Below are positions 8,961-15,332 of a stretch of DNA of 40,258 bases, piece by piece. The stretch is from JAXFQS01 sp034178815 (lineage in GTDB: Bacteria; Verrucomicrobiota; Kiritimatiellia; RFP12; DVOR01): contig JAXFQS010000047.1 in NCBI GenBank assembly GCA_034178815.1, positions 1 to 40,258 of the forward strand. Reading direction: 5' to 3'. The notes beneath the pieces were generated by a model. That model did no database searches, was not told where the DNA came from, and saw only the letters and a list, made by a program, of their open reading frames with translations. Positions within the stretch are counted from its first letter, which is position 1. The number at the start of each line of letters is the position of its first letter. A program made the translations under genes and the position numbers.

Positions 8961-9802
8961 TGTCTCATCCTCAAGAGGGTTGATGGGGGCACCATCCGAT
9001 CGAGGATGGCTTCGAGGGTCTGTCTTAGGCTGGATTCAAGGGGTTGGATAGCCGCGCGGGCGGCCTGGAGGTGGGCTTCGAGGAGGTCGGCGTCTGGGCA
9101 GGGCGGGGGCAGGGAATAGAGTGTGGGGCGCTGTGGTCGGTGGGCGTCTGGGGGGGCGGCCGAGTCGTTGAAGTCGTCTGCGATCTGGTAGGCGATGCCG
9201 GCGGCGGTGGCGAAGGTGCTGAGGGCGTTGCAGAGTGGCTCGGGGGCACCTGCGGCGGTTGCTCCGATGAGGACGGCTGCGCGGAAGGCGGCGGCGGTCT
9301 TGCGTTCGTGCAGGCGCAGGATGGTGTTTTGGGTGGGGGGCTGGGGTGCGTTTGAGAGGGCTAGTTCTTCGCCTTGGCCTTGGGCGAGGGAGTGGTAGGC
9401 GCGGGTGGCGTGGATGACTATTTGGAGGAGTGTTGGTTGGTCGAGCGGGGTCTGGAGAATGAGTTGGTAGCCTTGTGCGACGAGGTAGTCTCCGGTGTTG
9501 ATGGCGGTTGGGATGCCGTATCGGATGTGCAAGGCGGGGTAGCCGTCTCGGGTCGGGTCTGAGTCTTCGATGTCGTCGTGGATGAGGGAGGCTTTGTGGA
9601 AGCATTCGATGGCGATGGCGAGTTGGCGCGGGATGGTTTGGCTGGTTCCGCCGAGGGTGGTGTAGAGTGTGGCGAGGAGGCGGGGGCGGAAGCGTTTGCC
9701 GTCTTGCGCGAGGTAGGCAAGGGCGATTTGGGCCGGCGGGGTGGTGTCGTGCCAGTAGGGTTTGAGGGCGTCTGGGGTGAACCAGGTTTTGGGGTCGGTC
9801 AT
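8957..9802 (-). CDS. Polyprenyl (geranylgeranyl/farnesyl-type) diphosphate synthase
   Basis: A 281-residue trans-isoprenyl diphosphate synthase. GKRFRPRL (about 35-42) is the substrate-binding motif. The first Asp-rich motif is DDIED (76-80), with the two-residue spacing DDxxD found in longer-chain and GGPP synthases; IspA-type enzymes usually have a four-residue spacing. The second motif is QIADDFND. The residues before the first motif (ECFHKASLIH) would set chain length, but I cannot assign it. It follows ispG with an ATGA overlap, so methylerythritol-phosphate pathway output and prenyl elongation are co-expressed. The frame is open far upstream, but the ATG at 9802 is the correct start. 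Confidence 0.92.
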   Translation of the reverse strand: MTDPKTWFTPDALKPYWHDTTPPAQIALAYLAQDGKRFRPRLLATLYTTLGGTSQTIPRQLAIAIECFHKASLIHDDIEDSDPTRDGYPALHIRYGIPTAINTGDYLVAQGYQLILQTPLDQPTLLQIVIHATRAYHSLAQGQGEELALSNAPQPPTQNTILRLHERKTAAAFRAAVLIGATAAGAPEPLCNALSTFATAAGIAYQIADDFNDSAAPPDAHRPQRPTLYSLPPPCPDADLLEAHLQAARAAIQPLESSLRQTLEAILDRMVPPSTLLRMRQ

Positions 9803-10872
9803 TGGGCGAGTTTGTCGACGAGGGTGAGGAGGCTGGTGAGGGCTTGGTGTTCGGGGATGGTCTGGACGAGTTGGCCTTTTTCGTAGAGTGCGAAGCGTTG
9901 TTTTCCGCCGCAGAGGGCGATATCGGCGTCTTTGGCTTCGCCGGGGCCGTTGACGATGCAGCCCATTACGGCGATGTGGAGGGGTTTGGCTCGGGGGTGT
10001 TGGCGGTAGTAGTGTGCGAGGGTGGTTTCGACTTGTTTGGCGAGGGGGATGAGGTCGACTTGTGTGCGGCCGCAGGTGGGGCAGCTGGTGATGGTTGGGC
10101 CGGCTTGGAGCAGGCCGCAGGCTTGGAGGAGTTGGCGTCCGACTGCTACTTCCTGGGCGATGTCGTCGGTAAGGGAGATGCGGATGGTGTCGCCGATTCC
10201 TTCGAGCAGGAGGGTGCCTAGGGCGACGCTGGATCGGATGGTTCCGGCGAGGAGGGTGCCGGCTTCGGTGAGGCCCAGATGGAGGGGATAGGGGCTCTTT
10301 TGGGCGAGGAGGCGGTAGGTCTGGATGGTGCGTTGGACATCGGAAGCTTTGGCGGAGAGGACGATCTCGCGGTAGTCGAGGCGTTCGAGGTGCTGGGCGT
10401 GTTGGAGGGCGCTTTGGACGAGGGCTTCGGGGGTGGCAGAGCCGTATTGGTCGAGGAGGTCTTTCTGGAGGGAGCCGCCGTTGACGCCGATGCGCACGGG
10501 GATGCGTCGGGGTTTGAGGGCGGCGACGACTTGGGGGAGTGCGTCGGGGGCGCGGATGTTGCCCGGGTTGAGGCGGACGGCGTCGACGCCGGCCTGCACG
10601 GCGGCTATGGCGAGGCGGTGGTCGAAGTGGATGTCGGCGACGATGGGGAGGATTTGGGCGCGGCAGAGTCGGCGGAGGGGGTCGACGGCTTCGGTGTCGG
10701 GGAGGGTGGCGCGGAGGATGTCGCAACCGGCTTCGCGGGCCGCTTTGGCTTGGCGGATGAGGGCGTCGGGATCGTGGGGGGAGGCGGTGCACATGGTCTG
10801 GACGCTGATGGGCGCGCCGCCTCCGATGGGTATGCCGCCGACGCGGACTTGTCGGGTCTCTTGCCTTGTCAT
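9799..10872 (-). CDS. ispG: 4-hydroxy-3-methylbut-2-enyl diphosphate synthase
   Basis: A 357-residue IspG (GcpE), the [4Fe-4S] enzyme of the methylerythritol phosphate pathway that reductively opens the cyclic diphosphate. The N-terminal TIM barrel begins with RQVRVGGIPIGGGAPISVQTM. The C-terminal iron-sulfur domain holds SCPTCGRTQVDL and MGCIVNGPGEAKDADI, giving the three cluster cysteines and the conserved NGPGE. Length fits the short bacterial form. The ATG at 10872 lies only 10 nt after a TATAAT -10 box, and no Shine-Dalgarno precedes it, so the message is predicted to be leaderless from the internal promoter. The stop overlaps the polyprenyl synthase start (ATGA). Confidence 0.96.
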   Translation of the reverse strand: MTRQETRQVRVGGIPIGGGAPISVQTMCTASPHDPDALIRQAKAAREAGCDILRATLPDTEAVDPLRRLCRAQILPIVADIHFDHRLAIAAVQAGVDAVRLNPGNIRAPDALPQVVAALKPRRIPVRIGVNGGSLQKDLLDQYGSATPEALVQSALQHAQHLERLDYREIVLSAKASDVQRTIQTYRLLAQKSPYPLHLGLTEAGTLLAGTIRSSVALGTLLLEGIGDTIRISLTDDIAQEVAVGRQLLQACGLLQAGPTITSCPTCGRTQVDLIPLAKQVETTLAHYYRQHPRAKPLHIAVMGCIVNGPGEAKDADIALCGGKQRFALYEKGQLVQTIPEHQALTSLLTLVDKLAQ

Positions 10873-10882
10873 AGGTAGGGGT

Positions 10883-10911
10883 ATTATAGGAAAAAGGGCC
10901 GCTTCTGACAA
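10883..10911 (-). promoter_or_regulatory. Sigma70-type promoter directly before ispG
   Basis: On the minus strand a TTGTCA -35 (10906-10911) is followed by a 17-nt spacer and a perfect TATAAT -10 (10883-10888). The ispG ATG begins 10 nt downstream. The expected start of transcription is 3-4 nt before the ATG, leaving no room for a ribosome-binding site. It gives ispG and downstream genes a transcript independent of the mla genes. Confidence 0.8.
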
Positions 10912-10937
10912 GTCTTTGGCGTTGGTGGGAGAGGAGG

Positions 10938-11035
10938 GTTTTCTCGGGCACCTTCGGGGGGCGGAGGTGGGTACTTTGGGGGTCAGGAGGTTGGCACCTT
11001 CGGGGGGGATTGGTGGCAACCTGGCGGAAGTGCGG
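10938..11035 (+). repeat. Degenerate 23-24-bp tandem repeat array B
   Basis: The clearest array of the family. Units start at 10965 (AGGTGGGTACTTTGGGGG...), 10988 (AGGTTGGCACCTTCGGGGG...) and 11012 (GGTGGCAACCTGGCGG...), spaced 23 and 24 bp, with a leading partial unit (GGCACCTTCGGGGGGCGG) at 10947-10964. It lies in the 175-bp spacer between mlaD and ispG. Four runs of three to seven G make it a candidate G-quadruplex on the + strand. Confidence 0.75.
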
Positions 11036-11047
11036 GCGTCCGGGAAC

Positions 11048-12088
11048 CTAGAGGGCTCCGAAGAGGATGGAGGAGAAGGTGGTGATGGGGGCGGTGTCGC
11101 GGAAGTTGTCGATGACCTGGCGGGCGTCTTTGAGGGTGCCGAGGAGTTCATCGTAGAGTTCGGGGTCGTTGGCCAACTTGCCAAGGGAGCCCTCGCCCTG
11201 TTCGAGCCGGGTGGTAAGACCCTTGAGGTTGGCGGCGACGGTCTGGAGGTCGGCGGCGGTGGTGCGGAGCGTCTCGAAGGTCGAACCGTCATCGGAGAGG
11301 AGTTTGCCGAGCGTGCCTTCTCCCGAGGCGAGTCGACCCGAGACGGTCTTGAGATCGGCGGTGAGTTGCTTGACATCGGAAGCCGCCTGCTTGAGGTCTT
11401 CGTACGGCCCGCCCTGATCGTTGAGCAACCGCCCGAGGGTCGACTCCCCGCGCGCAAGTTTCTCCGAAAGCCCCTTGAGATTCCCCGCCGCCGCGGCGAG
11501 CGAATCGTAGAGCGAGGTGTCTTCCGAGAAGAGTTTCCCGAGCGTCCCTTCGCCGCGCTCGACGCGCACCACCAGATTGCTCAGAGAGGCGGAAATCCGG
11601 TTCACATTCGCCAAAGTTTCCCCCACGCCGCCGCGCGAGAGCGCCTCCCGAATCTCCTTGACCGACGCCTTCAACTCTCCTAGGACATCCTCCGGCGGCA
11701 GCCCGCGAATCGCCTCCCCGGGCTCCAGCACGCGCCCCCGTCCCTCGGACATCTTCAGGTAGTGTCCGCCCAAGAGCGAGGTCGGCTCCACCGACAGCGT
11801 CGAGTCCTCCCGAGGCGCGACATCAGGATCCAAAAGCAACTTCACCACCACCCCATCGCGCGAGAGCGACAGGCTCCGCACACTCCCCACCGACATCCCC
11901 CTCAAAACCACATTGTCATTCTTGCGCAAACCACCCACATCACGGAACACAACCGACCATTCCCGACGCCCCCGAGACGAAAAAAGATCCGCCCCCGAGA
12001 TGACAACCGAGAAGAATATCAGCGCGGAAAACACCCCCAGCATAAACAACCCCGTCAACAACGGATAGAATATCGAACGACGATTCAT
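11048..12088 (-). CDS. mlaD: MCE-domain lipid-binding protein (MlaD family)
   Basis: A 346-residue periplasmic substrate-binding component of an Mla-type lipid ABC transporter. One membrane helix near the N-terminus (about 8-30) is followed by the MCE domain at about 40-115 (VVFRDVGGLRKNDNVVLRGM, then TSLLGGHYLKMS). The rest is a long helical region with repeated LGKL or LGRL heptads, each preceded by a GEGTLGKL-like motif, as in the needle-like MCE proteins. The ATG at 12088 has GGAGG 9 nt upstream, and the in-frame TTG six bases earlier is rejected for poor spacing. The coding strand changes from G-rich to C-rich third positions within the gene near 11250. It lies 26 nt after mlaF. Confidence 0.92.
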   Translation of the reverse strand: MNRRSIFYPLLTGLFMLGVFSALIFFSVVISGADLFSSRGRREWSVVFRDVGGLRKNDNVVLRGMSVGSVRSLSLSRDGVVVKLLLDPDVAPREDSTLSVEPTSLLGGHYLKMSEGRGRVLEPGEAIRGLPPEDVLGELKASVKEIREALSRGGVGETLANVNRISASLSNLVVRVERGEGTLGKLFSEDTSLYDSLAAAAGNLKGLSEKLARGESTLGRLLNDQGGPYEDLKQAASDVKQLTADLKTVSGRLASGEGTLGKLLSDDGSTFETLRTTAADLQTVAANLKGLTTRLEQGEGSLGKLANDPELYDELLGTLKDARQVIDNFRDTAPITTFSSILFGAL

Positions 12089-12114
12089 CAGCAACTACCT
12101 CCGGAAAAACCTGC

Positions 12115-12846
12115 CTACGAAATGAACTGCGCCTCAAGAAACCTCCGCACCTCCGGAATCCTTGAAGCCGCAAACTCCCCTGCCTTCGCCACCAGCACCA
12201 GCCTGCCCCCCACCAGCAGCCCAATCCGGTCAGCATACTCCAACGCTCCGCGCAAGTCGTGCGTCACCACAATGCCCGTCATCCCCCGCTCGTCAGTCAA
12301 CCTCCGGATCAGCCTGTCGATTTGCCTTGAGAGGATTGGATCCAACCCAGAAGTCGGCTCGTCGAACAGCATCGTCGTCGGCCCCAACGCCATCGCCCGA
12401 GCCAATCCCGCCCGCTTGCGCATCCCGCCGGAAATCTCCTCCGGGAAGCGATCCGCCGCATCCAGAAGCCCCACCGCCTCCAACAGACCATCCACCCGCT
12501 CGTCCAGCTCCCGCCCCCTCAGATGCGTATTCTCCCGGAGTGGAAGTTCCACATTTTCCCGTACGCTCTTCCAAGCCAGAAGCGCCCCGCTCTGGAACAA
12601 ATAACCCAGTTTCGAACGCACCTCCCGCAGCATTTGCGGCGTTGCATTCGGCACGGAGATGCCATCCACCAGCACATCGCCCCTGTCGGGATCGAGCAGC
12701 CCGGCTATCAACTTCAGTGTCACCGTCTTGCCCGTCCCCGAGGGGCCGCAGAGCGCAAAAAGTTCCCCATTCGGTACCGTGAGCGAGACCCCGTCGAGCA
12801 CGACCGCGCCGGGGAAAGATTTGAACAAATCGCGCAATTCAATCAT
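12115..12846 (-). CDS. mlaF: Lipid-transport ABC ATPase (MlaF family)
   Basis: A 243-residue ABC ATPase of the MlaF family. Walker A is GPSGTGKT (about 34-41), the signature is SGGMRKRAGLARAMAL, Walker B is MLFDEPTSGLDP and the switch His is in VVTHDLRGA. It pairs with the MlaE permease encoded 3 nt upstream to power phospholipid movement between inner and outer membrane via the MCE protein encoded downstream. Length is normal and there is no frameshift. Confidence 0.95.
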   Translation of the reverse strand: MIELRDLFKSFPGAVVLDGVSLTVPNGELFALCGPSGTGKTVTLKLIAGLLDPDRGDVLVDGISVPNATPQMLREVRSKLGYLFQSGALLAWKSVRENVELPLRENTHLRGRELDERVDGLLEAVGLLDAADRFPEEISGGMRKRAGLARAMALGPTTMLFDEPTSGLDPILSRQIDRLIRRLTDERGMTGIVVTHDLRGALEYADRIGLLVGGRLVLVAKAGEFAASRIPEVRRFLEAQFIS

Positions 12847-12849
12847 AGG

Positions 12850-13629
12850 TCAGCGGGCGAATCCGTAGAAGCAGCGGGTTATGATGTAGCCCGTCACGAG
12901 AATCAACAGGAACGAAACAATCACGCAGTGTCGTGTGGCTTTTCCGACCCCGGTCGCGCCTCCTGTCGTGGCAAGTCCAAAGTGGCAGGCGACGCCAGAG
13001 ATAACAATCCCGAAGCAGAATGCCTTGAACAGTCCGACCCAAAGGTCTTTGAGTTCGGCCCAGTGGAGTGCGACCTGGAAGTAGAGTCTCCAGTCCACAT
13101 TGAGCTGGGTCGTGCCGACGGCCGCGCCTCCGAGAAGGCCGAACATGCAGGCGCAGAAGGAGAGCAGGGGCATCATCAGGGCCATAGCCCAGATGCGGGG
13201 TGTGGCAAGGTAGCCAATGGGGTCGATGGACATCAGTTCGAGGGCGGAGAGTTCTTCGTTGACGGCCATAGTCCCGAGTTGGGCGGCGATGGAGGAGCCG
13301 ACGCAGGCGGCCATGACGAGTGCGCTGAGGAAGGGGCCCATCTCGCGCAGCATGGAGACCATGACGGCGGAGGCGATGTACTCTTCCTGGCTCCATCTCT
13401 GGAGTTCGATGCCGGTTTCGAGCGCGAGGATCATGCCCATGAAGATGGCGGTGACGGTGAGCACGGGGAGGGTGGAGATGCCGCAGAGGTAGAGTTGGTC
13501 TGCAAAGGCCCGACGGGAGTCCCGGTGGGTCAGGAGGCGGGGGGCTCCGGCGACGGCTTTGAGCACGAGGAGTGTGCCTTGGCCGAGGTCGAGGATGGGC
13601 TGGAGGAGGGGTGGGCGGTTGGTATCCAT
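12850..13629 (-). CDS. mlaE: Lipid-transport ABC permease (MlaE family)
   Basis: A 259-residue polytopic permease of the MlaE family. The conserved block EMGPFLSALVMAACVGSSIA, then GTMAVNEELSALELM and IDPIGYLATPR (coupling region), identifies it. Five hydrophobic helices are expected. It lies between the LFPLW-repeat gene (6 nt upstream) and mlaF (3 nt downstream), the usual E-F-D order. No MlaB or MlaC homologue is encoded in the window. Confidence 0.95.
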   Translation of the reverse strand: MDTNRPPLLQPILDLGQGTLLVLKAVAGAPRLLTHRDSRRAFADQLYLCGISTLPVLTVTAIFMGMILALETGIELQRWSQEEYIASAVMVSMLREMGPFLSALVMAACVGSSIAAQLGTMAVNEELSALELMSIDPIGYLATPRIWAMALMMPLLSFCACMFGLLGGAAVGTTQLNVDWRLYFQVALHWAELKDLWVGLFKAFCFGIVISGVACHFGLATTGGATGVGKATRHCVIVSFLLILVTGYIITRCFYGFAR

Positions 13630-13635
13630 GGGGTG

Positions 13636-14898
13636 CTACCAGTGAATGAGTCCCCAGAAGAGGAAGTTATCGGCGGAGCCGTCCGGGTTGCGTCTGAACT
13701 CGTAGAGTGTCCACAGGGGGGCGAGGTTTCGTTCGATACCGGCGGCGTTGCGCAAGGGGTAGAGGTCGGGGATGCGGAGGCTTTGGGAGCCGTCGCGGTG
13801 TTTGATGCGGGAGTAGAGGGGCCATAGTCGGACATAGCGCTGGAGGGTGGTTGGCGGCTGGTCGGGGGATTGGCCGGCGCGTTCGACGGTCTCGCTGAAC
13901 CAGAGGGGGAAGAGTCGGACGAAGCGGGTGGTCTCGGGCTGTTGGAGGTGTTGGGAGTGTCGGGTTGCGCCGGCGATGAGGGGCCACAGGGCGTACCAGT
14001 GGCGGTGGGTTTCGTAGGCGGTCTGGCCGTAGATGGGCCAGAGGGACAACTTCTCGCGTTCGGGGTCTTGGGCGTACTCGAAGAGGGGCCAGATGCGGGT
14101 TAGGCGTTGGGCTGGCCCGCGGGTATGGCGGATGATGGGAGGCAGGAAGAGCCAGCCAGATTCGGTCGAGGTGTCGATGCGTGCGGCGAGGGGCCACAGC
14201 ATCCAGGCGGAGCCTTGGCGGAGGTCTGAGTCGTAGTGCGCACGGCTCCAGAAGGGCCACAGGATGTAACTGTTTTCGCCCTGTCCGTCGCGACGGGTTC
14301 CGGCGAAGGGGAAAATCCCGGTGCGTTCAATCTCCCGGGGCTCGGGGGTGGCTCCATCGGTCTGCCAGGAGAGCAGGGGAAAGAGGAGGTAGCGGGTGCG
14401 GATGGCGCGCGATCCGGCGGTGGTGTAGGCCAGATAGAGGGGGAAGAGGGTGAAGTCGACATTCTTTGCGATGCCGGCGAAGGCGGGCAGGTGGCCGTAG
14501 AGCGGGAAGAGCCCGAAGTAGGATTCGTATTCGCGATTGCGGCCGTGGAACCAAAGGGGGAAGAGGGTGAAGAAGTGGCTTTGGGTCTGCTCTCCGGTCT
14601 CGCGGCTCCAGGCGGTGTTGGCGAAGCGTCCGTAGTGGCGGTCGCGGCAAGCAGTCCAGTGTGCGAGCGGCCAGAGCACATCCGTGACGCTGGCGTCGGA
14701 TTCGGGTCGGCGGGCGTAGGAGAAGAAGGGTCTCAAGGCGGTGAAACGCGTGCCGTCGCGCTCGACTCGCTCCTCGTAGAACGGCCCGATGCGGAAGCGC
14801 TCGACCGGCTCGACTCTAAGCGTCGGTTCGGTCGGCATCGGGGCTCCCCACGCGACCCACGGCAGGGCAATCAACCCAACTAGGCGGCTGATTTTCAT
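13636..14898 (-). CDS. Exported LFPLW/LWPLY-repeat protein of the mla operon
   Basis: A 420-residue protein, first gene of the mla block. Residues 1-19 form a signal peptide ending in AWGA. The remainder is built from about 14 units of 20-35 residues, each containing a variant of LFPLW, LWPLY or LWPF (LFPLWFHGR, LFPLYGHL, LFPLYLAY, LWPFWSR, IWPLFEY, LWPIYGQ, LFPLWFSE, LWPLYSR). Alternating aromatic/hydrophobic residues with Arg/Asp turns suggest a beta-repeat fold, either an outer-membrane barrel or a propeller; I cannot decide which. Proteins of this look occur in Verrucomicrobiota without known function. Co-expression 6 nt ahead of mlaE makes an outer-membrane partner of the transporter a reasonable guess. 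Start at ATG 14898 (GGAG 3 nt upstream; ATG 14907 also possible). Confidence 0.8.
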   Translation of the reverse strand: MKISRLVGLIALPWVAWGAPMPTEPTLRVEPVERFRIGPFYEERVERDGTRFTALRPFFSYARRPESDASVTDVLWPLAHWTACRDRHYGRFANTAWSRETGEQTQSHFFTLFPLWFHGRNREYESYFGLFPLYGHLPAFAGIAKNVDFTLFPLYLAYTTAGSRAIRTRYLLFPLLSWQTDGATPEPREIERTGIFPFAGTRRDGQGENSYILWPFWSRAHYDSDLRQGSAWMLWPLAARIDTSTESGWLFLPPIIRHTRGPAQRLTRIWPLFEYAQDPEREKLSLWPIYGQTAYETHRHWYALWPLIAGATRHSQHLQQPETTRFVRLFPLWFSETVERAGQSPDQPPTTLQRYVRLWPLYSRIKHRDGSQSLRIPDLYPLRNAAGIERNLAPLWTLYEFRRNPDGSADNFLFWGLIHW

Positions 14899-14905
14899 AC
14901 GCTCC

Positions 14906-14934
14906 ATTATACATACTTTCCGGTAGGTATACAA
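14906..14934 (-). promoter_or_regulatory. Promoter of the mla/isoprenoid block
   Basis: On the minus strand, TTGTAT (14929-14934), a 17-nt spacer and a perfect TATAAT (14906-14911). Only 7 nt separate the -10 from the ATG at 14898, so transcription should begin at or within a base of the start codon: a leaderless message. If ATG 14907 were used, the -10 would lie inside the gene, which argues for 14898. Confidence 0.78.
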
Positions 14935-14984
14935 GCGCAAAGCGCCACGCCTCCCCCATCCCCATTTCCCGCTCTGGCGGCGAG

Positions 14985-15115
14985 GGGTACCTTCCCGCCT
15001 CGCCAAAGGTGGATTGGATTCCTCCCGGAAGGTTCCTACCACAGGCCTCCTTTGGTGGCAATCTCTAGGGGCAGAAGGTGGCAACCTGCGTCCCGCCCAA
15101 TCGCCAACCTTTGGG
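14985..15115 (-). repeat. Degenerate 23-25-bp tandem repeat array C
   Basis: Five or six imperfect units, best read on the minus strand, with cores AGGTTGCCACCTTCTGCCCC, AGATTGCCACCAAAGGAGGC, GGTAGGAACCTTCCGGGAGG, AATCCACCTTTGGCGAGGCG and AGGTACCCC. It is the longest array of the family in this window. It fills the spacer between the mla promoter and the terminator of the thioredoxin operon. The rest of the gene-free stretch 14935-15332 holds a terminator (15277-15310) and an 8-bp stem hairpin (15229-15253), and no convincing gene. Confidence 0.65.
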
Positions 15116-15228
15116 CCATCGATGCGTCGCGTCCGCTTAGCCAATCGCGACAAGGGGAGCCGCTTGCAGGCCATTCGTCTCCTGGACTGGTGGTGGCTAT
15201 TGAGCCTTCGCGGGGGAAGCGATCGTTG

Positions 15229-15253
15229 CGGACGAGGAAAAGATTCTCGTCCG
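15229..15253. other. Perfect 8-bp stem inverted repeat
   Basis: CGGACGAG (15229-15236) and CTCGTCCG (15246-15253) flank a 9-nt A-rich loop. There is no T-run on either side, so it is not a typical terminator. It lies between the operon terminator at 15277-15310 and repeat array C. Confidence 0.5.
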
Positions 15254-15276
15254 TGGCCGGCGGCGGCAGGCAACGC

Positions 15277-15310
15277 AAAAAAGGGTGCCCGCCTTGCGGC
15301 GGACACCCTT
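15277..15310 (-). terminator. Rho-independent terminator of the parvulin/thioredoxin operon
   Basis: On the minus strand a 13-bp stem starting AAGGGTG, with one mismatch, closes on a GCAA tetraloop and is followed by a T-run (A-run at 15277-15282 on the + strand). It begins 22 nt after the stop codon at 15333. Confidence 0.9.
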
Positions 15311-15332
15311 GGAACTCAGTGGAGTCGAGCGG

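Noticed and set aside
9799..11457. A 552-residue version of IspG with an N-terminal extension
   Set aside because: The extra residues are Pro/Ser-rich and overlap mlaD antiparallel in frame; the promoter sits directly before ATG 10872.
5065..15115. Repeat arrays as CRISPR loci
   Set aside because: Units are degenerate, contiguous and only 22-25 bp long, with no constant repeat separated by unique spacers and no cas gene nearby.
15036..15278. An 80-residue minus-strand open frame in the spacer before the mla promoter
   Set aside because: It runs through repeat array C, has no ribosome-binding site, no recognisable motif and overlaps an operon terminator.
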